Source: Paraburkholderia diazotrophica (GTDB lineage: Bacteria > Pseudomonadota > Gammaproteobacteria > Burkholderiales > Burkholderiaceae). From it: 64,000 nt of DNA. The translations under genes were made by a program, and so were the position numbers. Under the pieces are notes generated by a model. The model made no database searches, was not told the DNA's origin, and worked only from the letters and a program-made list of their open reading frames with translations. Within the stretch, counting starts at the first letter, position 1. Each line of letters starts with the position of its first letter. Shown piece after piece: positions 1-8,185 of this stretch. The DNA lies in assembly GCF_900108945.1 (NCBI RefSeq), contig NZ_FNYE01000029.1, positions 35,468 through 99,467 on the forward strand. Direction: 5' to 3'.

Positions 1-1062
1 ACGCAAACGCGACGGCGGGATGCGCGACGAGCGCCGGCAACAGCGTCGCCAATGCAAGCAGCGCATTGAGGACGGCCAGCGCCTGACCGCCGCGCATGCG
101 GTCGAGCAGCCGCGACCAGATGCGCGCGGAGACGATCGTCGCCATGCCGAGCAGCACATAGAAGCCCGTCACGACGCCTTCGCTCATGCCGCCGCCACGC
201 AGGAGCGCGACGATGAATGTCATGTAGCCGATATAGCCAACGCCGAAAAGCCCATAGCCGGACAGCGCGAACGCATAGCGAAAGATCGACACGGGCCGCG
301 TTGTTGCGGCCGCTTCGCCTGCCGCGCTCGTCCGCAACACGTGCTGCCTGTCGACGCGTTTCGCAGCGATGCCGGCGACGATCGACAACGCAACGCATGC
401 ACCCGCAAGCGCAAACCATGCGAATTGCCAGCCATGCACGGTCTGCACGAGCGTCGCGGGCACGAGCAGCGCCGATGCGGCGATGCCCCATCCCGTGCCG
501 CCGTAGTAGAGGCCGAGAACGAGCCCTGCATCGCGCGGGCTCGACGATGCGAGCCGCGCCGCCAGCACGCCGCCGCTCACGAAGATGAACGCGCTCGCGA
601 TGCCCGTCGCGACACGTTGCGCGAACAGCGTGTTCGTATCGGACAGCGTGCCGGTCGCGGCCATCAGCAAGGCCGTCGCAATGCATCCGCCGATAAAGAG
701 CGCGCCCGCCGGCCAGCGCCGCGACAGTCGGGGAAACGCCAGCGCGCCGAGCAGATAGCCGAGCGCGTTCGCCGTGTTCATCGCGCCCGCTTGCGCGAAG
801 CTCCAGCCGAGGTCCTTTTCATCGAAGGCAACAGCAGCGCGTACGAAAAGCGCGCGAGCCCAAGCGCAATCGCGCTGCCCATCGACAAGCTGATGGCGAG
901 CCACAGCGTCCGTCCGCGGCGCGGCAGGCGAGCGTCCTGCGCGGCGCGCGACGCTTCGCCGGCTGGCGCTTCATCCCTTGTCCGCCGCTCGCCTCGTTCA
1001 ATGAGATCGGTGAGGCTGATGTGGGTCCACGAAAATCTGCGGCGAGCGAAGCCAGTCGTCAT
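1..1062 (-). pseudogene. MFS transporter, YbfB/YjiJ-like, frameshifted and cut by the window edge
   Basis: The minus strand encodes a hydrophobic multi-pass protein of the YbfB/YjiJ major facilitator type (a GLARFSYALLLPSM segment in the first membrane helix, then many further helices). The frame holding the first helix stops at 778. The rest of the protein (starting K-D-L-G-W-S-F-A, then A-M-N-T-A-N-A-L-G-Y) is open without a stop from about 815 down to base 1, but in another frame. The two frames meet at a run of four T (816-819, AAAA on the coding strand); one additional A would restore a continuous protein. So this is either a real one-base deletion or a homopolymer sequencing error. The start is uncertain: an ATG at 1062 leaves an odd, hydrophilic leader of about 50 residues. 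Substrate unknown. The 3' end lies outside the window. Confidence 0.8.
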
Positions 1063-1129
1063 GTCGTTGTTCGTGTCAATCGGTTGGGCTATCACTGTAC
1101 ATCGCGAGCGTGCGTTCAGTGGGCACGCA

Positions 1130-1145
1130 TTCGATGCGCATCGAA
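1130..1145. promoter_or_regulatory. perfect 16-bp palindrome between divergent genes
   Basis: TTCGATGCGCATCGAA reads the same on both strands. It sits about midway between the MFS gene start and the diguanylate cyclase start, which diverge. A dimeric regulator operator is the natural reading; the regulator is not encoded next to it in this window. Confidence 0.45.
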
Positions 1146-1217
1146 CGCCGGCGCGGCGCTTGCTGGAAACTTCGCTAGCCTGATAGCGTATCGATCTTCA
1201 CTACAGAGACCGTTCTT

Positions 1218-2831
1218 GTGTTGAATCCGCTTCTGGCCATCCGTCACCGGCTTCGCCATCTCGAGCGCACGCACGGCGCGGCCGTGTCGCAAGCGGTCGG
1301 CAATCGCCCGTTCCTGACGGGCATCGCGGGCACGCTGATCGCGACGGCGATGGCGGGTCTGACGCTGGCCACGCTTTACTCGGGACGCACCGATGCGCTG
1401 AACCATGCACGCGAAACGTCGGCGAATCTCGTGCTGCTGATTTCGAGCGATATCGCGCGCAACGTCGAGATCTATGACCTGTCGTTGCAGGAAATCGTCC
1501 ATCGCGCGCAGGAACCCGCCGTCTGGCAGATGCCCGATGAACTGCGCCGCACGATGCTCTTCGATCGCGCGACACTGGCCGCGTACCTCGGCGGCGCCTA
1601 TGTCGTCGATGCGCAAGGCATGCTCAAGGCGACGCAGCAAGGCCCCGTCAACAAGACCGTCAAGTTCGACGACCGGGACTACTTCATCGTTCAGCAGCGC
1701 GATCCGCATGCGGGCCTGTTTGTGTCGCATCCGTACCGGTCGCGGCTGCGCGGTCATGAGCTTTCGTTTGCACTCTCCCGCCGCATCGATGCACCCGACG
1801 GCTCGTTCGCGGGCGTCGCGCTGCTCGCAGTGCGCATCGCCTATCTGCAGCGGCTGCTCGACAAGGTCAGCACGGGGGACGCGGGAACGGCCGCGATTCT
1901 GCGCGACGATGGCACGGTGCTCGCGCGCAAGCCGTTTGTCGAAGGCCTGATCGGCACCAACGTCAAAGGGATTCCGCTGTACGCTGACAGGCGGACGGGA
2001 ACAGCGGGGTCGTATATCGACTATTCGCCCGTCGATCATGTGCAGCGCATCTACTCGTACGAGCATGTGCCCGGCACGCCGCTCGTGGTAGTCGTCGCGC
2101 CTGCCGTCGATGATGTGCTCACGCTATGGCGCACGCGCAGTGTGATTGCGGGCGGACTCACCTTCATGCTGGGTGCGATCGTCGTGCTGGTTTGCTGGAC
2201 GCTTGCGTTCACGCTGCGCGACAAGGTGCGCGCGCAGGCGCGCCTCGCCGAGCTGGCCGCCACCGACCCGCTCACCAAGCTGAGCAATCGCCGCACGCTC
2301 GACCTGCATCTCGACGAGGAATGGCGCCGCGCGCGGCGCAACGGTGCGCCGTTGTCGGTGCTCTTCATCGACATCGATTACTTCAAGCGCCTCAACGACA
2401 CCTACGGCCACGCAGCCGGCGACGAAGTGCTGGCGGCCGTCGCGGATTGCATCGCGTCGGTGGCGCGGCGCTCGGTCGACATGGTCGCGCGATATGGCGG
2501 CGAAGAGTTTGCCGTCGTGCTGCCGGACACGGCGTCGAATGCAGCCGTCCATGTCGCCGAGAAAATCCGCCGCGTCGTCGAGACGTTGCACGTCAGGCAA
2601 CTGCCGCCCGATCACGGCGGCTTGACGGTGAGCATCGGTGTCGCGACATGCCGCCCCGCCGACGGCGGCACGCCGCCGGAACTCGTCGCCGCCGCCGACG
2701 CGCAGCTCTATGCGGCGAAGGCGGCTGGGCGCAATCAGGTGAAATCGGCGGAATGGACGCAGGCGCAAGCGCCGACGGATGAGGTCCACGATCACGCAGA
2801 TCATGCTGATCCGGCGAAACGGCATGCCTGA
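1218..2831 (+). CDS. membrane diguanylate cyclase with dCache sensor domain
   Basis: The protein of 537 residues makes cyclic di-GMP from two GTP. It has a first membrane helix near residues 28-50, a periplasmic dCache-type sensor region (about 50-300, with a typical F-D-D-R-D-Y-F stretch), a second helix near 308-335, and a C-terminal GGDEF domain. The active-site loop reads GGEEF (about residue 427), an active variant. An RxxD product-inhibition site (RSVD) lies five residues before it, so feedback inhibition by c-di-GMP is expected. The start is GTG at 1218; TTG at 1221 is an alternative. It appears monocistronic, since a strong terminator follows. The small-molecule ligand of the sensor cannot be told from sequence. 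A link to the distant flagellar genes is plausible but only inferred. Confidence 0.93.
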   Translation: MLNPLLAIRHRLRHLERTHGAAVSQAVGNRPFLTGIAGTLIATAMAGLTLATLYSGRTDALNHARETSANLVLLISSDIARNVEIYDLSLQEIVHRAQEPAVWQMPDELRRTMLFDRATLAAYLGGAYVVDAQGMLKATQQGPVNKTVKFDDRDYFIVQQRDPHAGLFVSHPYRSRLRGHELSFALSRRIDAPDGSFAGVALLAVRIAYLQRLLDKVSTGDAGTAAILRDDGTVLARKPFVEGLIGTNVKGIPLYADRRTGTAGSYIDYSPVDHVQRIYSYEHVPGTPLVVVVAPAVDDVLTLWRTRSVIAGGLTFMLGAIVVLVCWTLAFTLRDKVRAQARLAELAATDPLTKLSNRRTLDLHLDEEWRRARRNGAPLSVLFIDIDYFKRLNDTYGHAAGDEVLAAVADCIASVARRSVDMVARYGGEEFAVVLPDTASNAAVHVAEKIRRVVETLHVRQLPPDHGGLTVSIGVATCRPADGGTPPELVAAADAQLYAAKAAGRNQVKSAEWTQAQAPTDEVHDHADHADPAKRHA

Positions 2832-2977
2832 ACCGCGACGCGTGAAACGCACTTGAATTGCGGGGAAAAACGCTCACTATTCGCGCGATAGCCACGCGCG
2901 GCGTCGACATAGACTTGTTCGCGTCTCCAGGTTCTCCATGATTCTCCACGCAGTCGGAATCATCGGGACGATTTGCG

Positions 2978-3010
2978 CGCCACGGCTTTTGTCCGTGGCG
3001 TTTTTCTTTT
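2978..3010 (+). terminator. rho-independent terminator of the diguanylate cyclase gene
   Basis: Perfect 8-bp stem CGCCACGG / CCGTGGCG with a 7-base loop, directly followed by TTTTTCTTTT. The T-run is only on the plus-strand side, so it serves the rightward gene. Confidence 0.88.
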
Positions 3011-3051
3011 CTGATCGAAACCAGGAGCACGGGTGAGGCAGGCCGCGCGCC

Positions 3052-4140
3052 TCAACGGAAGTTTGGCCGCCAGCTCTCGCGCTGGCTGCGCTCATCGCGC
3101 CCGGCAAAGCGCTGCGCCACTTCGTGCGGAATATTCTCCGGCGTCACCACCACGACCGACGACGACGCGCTTACCGCCGACCCAGGCAGCAGCTTGTGAA
3201 AGCACATCACGTGCTGACACGCCGATCGCATGTCCTGCCGCAAGTCGTGATGCAGCACCGCCGTGATCGCGCGATCGCGCAGCAACTGCACGTTCTCGCG
3301 ATCCAGGTCGTGTCCGATGAAGCACTTCGGGTGCTGGTTCAGCGAACTGAGCGCGCGCAGAATCGCCGCGTTGCCGCCGCCCATCGAATAGACGGCGGCG
3401 ATCTTCTGCCGCGCTTCGACTGCCTTGCGCACGCGGCCTTCCGTCTCCGCGTCGAGTCCCTGCCCGCCGCTCGCGTCGATCAGCGTCAGATGCGCGTAGC
3501 GTTCGCGAAGCGTCGCGCGAAAGCTCGCCTCGCGCTCTTCTTCACCGCGAAAGCGCTCGTTGCTCATCGTCACGAGCACGTTGCCCGCGCGCCTGCCGAT
3601 CCAATGGCCGATCAGATACGCAGCCGTCGCACCGCCGACGCGATTGTTGAGCCCCGCATACGCAATGCGTTCCGACGCCGGGATGTCGGTGAACATCGTC
3701 ACGACGGGAATCTCGCGCTGCTTCAGCTCGGCGATCGCCTGTGCGATCTCGGGCACATCCCGCGCTTTGAGAAACACGCCATGACTGCCGCGCCGCGCGA
3801 TCGCGCGCAACGCATCGACGACCTGCGCCGTCGTCATCGTCTCCTGCATCAGAAAGCGCGGCCGGAAAATCGCCGGATGCAGGCTCGGAATCGTGTCTTC
3901 GAGCGCGTCGCGGATCTCGTCGGCGAAACGGCGCGGCGCCTCTACGACGACATCGACGACGAGCTTGCGCCCGCTCGTCGCCATCGTCATCTGCTGCTTC
4001 TCCAGTTCCCTGATCGCCTGCGTCACGCGACGGCGCGTGTGCTCGCGAACGTGCGCGCGGCCGTTCAGCACGCGATCGACGGTGGCCGTGCCGAGCCCCG
4101 CCTGCAACGCGATTTCCTTGATCAGAAAGGGATGACTCAT
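3052..4140 (-). CDS. LacI-family transcriptional regulator with sugar-binding-type sensor
   Basis: A repressor-type protein of 362 residues. The N-terminal 50 residues form the LacI helix-turn-helix (IKEIALQAGLGTATVDRVLN, then a hinge-proximal R-R-R-V segment). Residues about 65-340 form a periplasmic-binding-protein-like effector domain of the Peripla_BP_4 type. It is transcribed away from the PhyH-type dioxygenase gene, with 130 bp between the starts, and is the obvious candidate to control that gene and the dehydrogenase after it. The effector is probably a sugar or polyol because that is usual for this domain, but nothing in the sequence fixes it. Confidence 0.9.
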   Translation of the reverse strand: MSHPFLIKEIALQAGLGTATVDRVLNGRAHVREHTRRRVTQAIRELEKQQMTMATSGRKLVVDVVVEAPRRFADEIRDALEDTIPSLHPAIFRPRFLMQETMTTAQVVDALRAIARRGSHGVFLKARDVPEIAQAIAELKQREIPVVTMFTDIPASERIAYAGLNNRVGGATAAYLIGHWIGRRAGNVLVTMSNERFRGEEEREASFRATLRERYAHLTLIDASGGQGLDAETEGRVRKAVEARQKIAAVYSMGGGNAAILRALSSLNQHPKCFIGHDLDRENVQLLRDRAITAVLHHDLRQDMRSACQHVMCFHKLLPGSAVSASSSVVVVTPENIPHEVAQRFAGRDERSQRESWRPNFR

Positions 4141-4182
4141 GGATCAGCGAGCGAAAGTGCCGCCCATATTTGATGTGTTTTT

Positions 4183-4238
4183 GATGTTTCGATGGTAACG
4201 CAGCGCCGGAGTTTGGCGATAAGCTGATCCGAAACATC
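4183..4238. promoter_or_regulatory. spaced inverted repeat, candidate operator
   Basis: GATGTTTCG (4183-4191) and its exact reverse complement CGAAACATC (4230-4238) lie in the intergenic region between the LacI-type regulator and the dioxygenase gene. The spacing of 38 bases is larger than in a usual LacI operator, so the two could be half-sites of two operators or chance. Confidence 0.3.
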
Positions 4239-4270
4239 CGGCAATCAGGTTGCATGGGACGGGAGACGAC

Positions 4271-5467
4271 ATGAGCCAGAACCCTCGACGTTTTACATCG
4301 GGCGCGCATGCATGGTTTCGCGAAGCGGACTGTTCCGTCGACGACTTCGCGACGCTGATCGACACTTCGCGCGAAGCGCATGCACGGCCGCGCTTCGCCG
4401 CCGCCATCGAACAGGCGATTCCCGTGTACGACTGCGAAGCGCTGCGGCCTGTCGTGGCCGATGCATCGCGCCGTCTCGAGCTGCTCGCCGAATGGGCCGA
4501 CGTATTGCTCGACGGCGCCGGCGTGTTCGTGCTCAAGCGAGCCTACGCAGACACGTCCGCGATCGACGATGCCACCGCGATCTTCGAATCGATCATTCGA
4601 AGCGAGCGCAAGGCAGGCGGCCGCGCCGATCACTTCGCGAAGGCCGGCGCGAACGACCGCATCTGGAACGCGCAGGAAAAGCTCTGCCTCGCCGCGCCGG
4701 AAGTGTTCGTGCGCTACTTCGCGAATCCGATTCTGATGGCGGCTGCCGAAGCGTGGCTCGGCCCCGGCTACCAGATGACATCACAGGTGAACGTCGTGCG
4801 GCCGGGCGGTGAGGCGCAACAGGCACACCGCGATTTTCATCTAGGCTTTCTCACCGTCGATGAAGCGCAGCGCTTTCCTGCCCATGTGCATTCGATGTCG
4901 GCGCTGCTGACGCTGCAAGGCGCCGTCGCGCACAGCGACATGCCCGTCGATAGCGGGCCGACCAAGCTGCTGCCGTTTTCGCAGCGTTATCCGCAGGGCT
5001 ATGTCGCGTGGCGCCGCGCGGATTTCCGCGAGTATTTCGAATCTCACTACGCGCAGCTGCCGCTGCAAAAGGGCGATGCGATCTTCTTCAGTCCCGCGCT
5101 CTTTCACGCGGCCGGTTCGAACCGCACGCGCGACGTGCAGCGAATGGCGAATCTGCTGCAGGTGTCGTCGGCTTATGGACGCGCGATGGAATCGCTCGAT
5201 CGCACGCGCATGTGCAATGCCGTGTTTCCCGCGTTGCGTGCGATGCGCGCGCAACAGCGGATCGGCGCAACGGAAGCCGCGGCCGTGATCGCATCGTGCG
5301 CGGAAGGCTACGCGTTTCCGACCAATCTCGATCGCAATCCGCCCGTCGGCGGACTCGCGCCCGCGAGCCAGCAACAGATCTTCGCGACGGCGCTCGATGA
5401 ACACTGGTCCGACGAAAAATTCGCCGAAGCGCTGCGCGATCTCGAAGCCCGCAACGCGACGCACTAG
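4271..5467 (+). CDS. phytanoyl-CoA dioxygenase (PhyH) family protein
   Basis: A 398-residue Fe(II)/2-oxoglutarate dioxygenase-type protein. Iron-binding residues are visible as the H-x-D of HRDFHLGF (about residue 186) and a distal His in F-H-A-A-G-S-N-R-T (about residue 280), where the Arg could hold 2-oxoglutarate. The ATG at 4271 is preferred over the ATG at 4250 because GGGAG lies just ahead of it. The next gene starts 30 bases after the stop with almost the same leader (GGAGACGAC before ATG), so the two probably form an operon. Members of this family hydroxylate many small molecules; the substrate here is unknown. The LacI-type regulator and the dehydrogenase partner suggest a catabolic role. 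Confidence 0.88.
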   Translation: MSQNPRRFTSGAHAWFREADCSVDDFATLIDTSREAHARPRFAAAIEQAIPVYDCEALRPVVADASRRLELLAEWADVLLDGAGVFVLKRAYADTSAIDDATAIFESIIRSERKAGGRADHFAKAGANDRIWNAQEKLCLAAPEVFVRYFANPILMAAAEAWLGPGYQMTSQVNVVRPGGEAQQAHRDFHLGFLTVDEAQRFPAHVHSMSALLTLQGAVAHSDMPVDSGPTKLLPFSQRYPQGYVAWRRADFREYFESHYAQLPLQKGDAIFFSPALFHAAGSNRTRDVQRMANLLQVSSAYGRAMESLDRTRMCNAVFPALRAMRAQQRIGATEAAAVIASCAEGYAFPTNLDRNPPVGGLAPASQQQIFATALDEHWSDEKFAEALRDLEARNATH

Positions 5468-5497
5468 TCATACACTCACTCGAACCACGGAGACGAC

Positions 5498-6652
5498 ATG
5501 ACGATAAGCACCATCGGCAGACGCATTCGGCTTGGATTGATCGGCGGCGGCCCGGGCTCGATCATCGGCGAGACGCATCGCATTGCGGCGCGACTGGATG
5601 GCCATTACGACATCGTCGCGGGCGCGCTGTCTTCCGATGCAGAGCGCGCGCGGCAGGCGGCGTTGAATCTCGGCATCGACGAGGAACGCGCGTATCCGTC
5701 CTGGCAGCAGATGATCGAAGCGGAAGCCGCGCGGCCCGACCGCATCGACGTGGTCGCGGTGATGACGCCCAACGACTCGCATCACGCGATCTGCATGATG
5801 GCGCTGGACAACGGCTTTCACGTGATCTGCGACAAACCGCTGGCCAACGATCTGGCGCAGGCGCGCGAGATCGCGGCGCGCGTCGACGCGACAAACGCGG
5901 AGTTCTGCGTGACGTACTGCTACTCTGGCTTTCCGATGGTGCGCCAGGCGCGCGATATGGTCCGTGCTGGCGAGCTCGGCGAGATTCGCCAGGTGCATCT
6001 GCAATACGTGCAAAGCTACCTGGCTGCGCACGATCTGCCCGCAGGATGGCGCACGGAAGAGGGACGCGCGGGACGCTCGCTCGTGCTGATGGATATCGGC
6101 ACGCACGCGTTTCATCTGGGCGCGTACGTCACCGGCCTCGACGTCACGCGCGTGTGCGCGGACGTCGGCTCGGCGATTCCCGGCCGCATCATCGACGATT
6201 ACGTTTCCGCGCTGCTGCGCTATGAGAACGGCGCGCGCGGCTCGCTCTGGGTGACGAATGCGGCGGCGGGCTCCGAGCATGGACTGAGCTTTCGCATCCA
6301 CGGCGACAAAGGCGGCCTCGAATGGCATCAGGAAGAGCCGAACCGACTGATTCATCGCCGGCATGACGGCTTCGAGCAAATCATCACGCGCAGACTCGGC
6401 CCGACGATGAGCGAAGGCGCGCAACGCTCGACGCGCATCGCCATCGGCCATCCCGAAGGTTATCTGGAAGCGTTCGCGAATCTTTATACGGAGTTCGCGG
6501 AACGTGTCGCCGGGCGGATCAGTGAAGGTGAACGGGGTGACAGACCTACACTCTTTCCGGGCGTAAGCGATGGCGTGAAGGGACTCGCGTTCGTCGATGC
6601 CTCGGTGAAGAGCATGGCGGCAGGCACGTGGCAGGACGTCGAGCGCGCTTAA
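5498..6652 (+). CDS. Gfo/Idh/MocA family oxidoreductase
   Basis: A 384-residue NAD(P)-dependent dehydrogenase. The N-terminal Rossmann domain begins LGLIGGGPGSIIG, followed by the family's CDKPLA motif (about residue 110) with the conserved Lys. The C-terminal half is the alpha/beta substrate domain, with a conserved D-x-G-x-H-x-x-H segment (DIGTHAFHLG). These enzymes oxidise or reduce sugars, inositols and related compounds. The ribosome-binding site GGAGAC ends four bases before the ATG. It is the second gene of a probable operon with the PhyH-type protein. Its specific substrate cannot be named. Confidence 0.9.
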   Translation: MTISTIGRRIRLGLIGGGPGSIIGETHRIAARLDGHYDIVAGALSSDAERARQAALNLGIDEERAYPSWQQMIEAEAARPDRIDVVAVMTPNDSHHAICMMALDNGFHVICDKPLANDLAQAREIAARVDATNAEFCVTYCYSGFPMVRQARDMVRAGELGEIRQVHLQYVQSYLAAHDLPAGWRTEEGRAGRSLVLMDIGTHAFHLGAYVTGLDVTRVCADVGSAIPGRIIDDYVSALLRYENGARGSLWVTNAAAGSEHGLSFRIHGDKGGLEWHQEEPNRLIHRRHDGFEQIITRRLGPTMSEGAQRSTRIAIGHPEGYLEAFANLYTEFAERVAGRISEGERGDRPTLFPGVSDGVKGLAFVDASVKSMAAGTWQDVERA

Positions 6653-6672
6653 TCTGCGGATCGTCTGCGCCG

Positions 6673-6708
6673 AAAAAAAGAGCCCTGTTCCGCGGGGGAA
6701 CAGGGCTC
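6673..6708 (-). terminator. strong leftward rho-independent terminator
   Basis: A 12-bp perfect stem GAGCCCTGTTCC / GGAACAGGGCTC with a 5-base loop. Seven A on the plus strand precede it (6673-6679), which is a seven-U tail when read leftward. There is no T-run on the plus side. So it ends a minus-strand transcript coming from the right, although it stands just behind the rightward dehydrogenase gene. Confidence 0.85.
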
Positions 6709-6899
6709 GGTGGATGAGTCATATCGTACAGGCGCGTGGATGCTTGCCGACTGCTGCTCATCACATGAAGCTGTTATTGGTCACGCTTCTTTTTGCTTCG
6801 ATTTGGCCCCGCGCCTACTCCTTGCTGCTAACCCCAACTGCATTCTGCTAAATCGGTAAATCGACTGCTCGTTTGCCGCTGCTACGACTGCTGTTGCCG

Positions 6900-6955
6900 A
6901 CTGCGTTACTTCGCTACTGCTGTACTGCGCCACTGCTGTACTGCCCTACTGCTAT
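6900..6955. repeat. octanucleotide tandem repeat, seven units
   Basis: Seven 8-base units in exact register, consensus ACTGCTGT: ACTGCGTT, ACTTCGCT, ACTGCTGT, ACTGCGCC, ACTGCTGT, ACTGCCCT, ACTGCTAT. Further copies of ACTGC lie outside the register at 6864, 6887, 6974 and 6986. The region from 6653 to 7167 holds no convincing gene; this repeat and the leftward terminator are its only clear structures. Confidence 0.8.
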
Positions 6956-7167
6956 TGCAATCGAGGACTTCAAACTGCTGATCGAACTGCAGGCAACCTA
7001 CGGTCACGCACGACGCGGAGGGGAACCGCATCGATGGGGCTTGTTGAATCGTTGCTCCATGGAAAGAAGTATAGGAGCGGGCGCGCGCAATCAATTGACT
7101 GAAGCGAGGGCGATTCGTGGCGCTGTTCGCCCGTTTGTTCGCGGGCGGCCAGCGTCGCGCGATACGT

Positions 7168-7509
7168 TCACGTTGCGAAGCGCGTGCTCGCCGCGTGCGA
7201 ACGGTAGACGCTGCCGAACAGCACGTCGGGATCGGCGCGGTCTTCGTCGTCCGTTTCGCTGAGTTCGCGGAACGTCGCGACGAGGCTGTCCCACGAAGCG
7301 GACCAGCGTGTTTCTCTCAGACGGCTGCCCGTGCTGTCCGTAATGCGCAGGACGCCCGTGTCAGGAAAAAAAGTGAGCGTGACCGCCATTCCATCAATGA
7401 CACACGTCGCAGTACAAGGTTTTGCTGCAAGCACGATCGCCTCCGGCTGATATGTGATGAGGTCCGCTTCATTGGCGGGCACGCAGTAAAAAGCAATGGG
7501 CATGCCCAT
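7168..7509 (-). CDS. small hypothetical protein
   Basis: A possible protein of 113 residues starting MGMPIAFYCVP. It reads like a folded, soluble protein: alternating hydrophobic and polar residues, a predicted mostly beta-rich first half (A-V-T-L-T-F-F-P-D-T-G-V-L-R-I-T) and an acidic tract near the C-terminus (S-E-T-D-D-E-D). No family is recognised. An upstream in-frame ATG at 7617 would add 36 low-complexity, Arg/Pro-rich residues and looks wrong. No clear ribosome-binding site is visible before the chosen start, so the start and even the reality of the gene are moderate calls. It faces the rightward dehydrogenase gene; the leftward terminator at 6673-6708 could belong to its transcript. 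Confidence 0.5.
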   Translation of the reverse strand: MGMPIAFYCVPANEADLITYQPEAIVLAAKPCTATCVIDGMAVTLTFFPDTGVLRITDSTGSRLRETRWSASWDSLVATFRELSETDDEDRADPDVLFGSVYRSHAASTRFAT

Positions 7510-8185
7510 GAAGCGCTCGCGGGGCCGTAAGGCTTGCTGCGCGGGACATGCCGGCTCTCGCGCGCGACTCAAGAGGGGAACCTCACACCGACGAGTGTTG
7601 GCCTGCTCCGCACACAACGCGCTTGCACTGCCTTTGCCAAACCGACACTGCGGGATTGCTGTTCACGCATGACAGACTCATCAATTCAGTGTTGTCCAGC
7701 GAACAGGCAATTTCCATCGTCTGCTGCACATTCACCCGGTACGCATCCATTACTCAACGCTTTTAACTCATCGATATGTATACGTAGTAGCAGTTAACAA
7801 GCATCGCCGTTTTCTGTGGACAAGCATCAAATCCGCATTGCGTTCAATCGATTGCGAAACGGATACCCATGCGCATAAGCGTGGGACCCGTGGCGGCAGC
7901 CTTGGATAACTTTTCCCGCGTTTGAGTGCTCCGCGTGTTTACGCAGAATCCGTCCACAGCAATCGCCTCCGCGATATCCCCATGTTGTCCAGAGCATCGT
8001 GTGGACATCCGGATGTCAGACCCGCGTGAATTCAGACGGCGATCGATTGATCGTTGCACTCTCGCACCAGGAGCCTATAACGGAATTCATCGCGCGAAAT
8101 CGCGGCGACGGGATGATCGCGCCGTCGCGGACAGGCATCGCTCGCTATCGTCATGAACGCCATAAAGCGTCTGGAGAAAAGCCAT
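7510..8185. other. gene-poor interval before the methyltransferase
   Basis: About 680 bases without a supported gene. Base composition is less GC-rich than the neighbours. The motif TGTGGA occurs as TGTGGACA near 7816 and 7999 and inverted as TCCACAGC near 7952. Short open frames exist on both strands but none has family features. A promoter for the methyltransferase gene should lie at the right end. Confidence 0.5.

Noticed and set aside
6873..7262. Plus-strand frame through the octamer repeat as a phase-variable gene
   Set aside because: The product has no recognisable domain, no ribosome-binding site is seen, and composition changes at the repeat; only the repeat is reported.
7844..8059. 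Small minus-strand frame with a helix-turn-helix-like stretch
   Set aside because: No full HTH pattern, no leader, and low-confidence composition.
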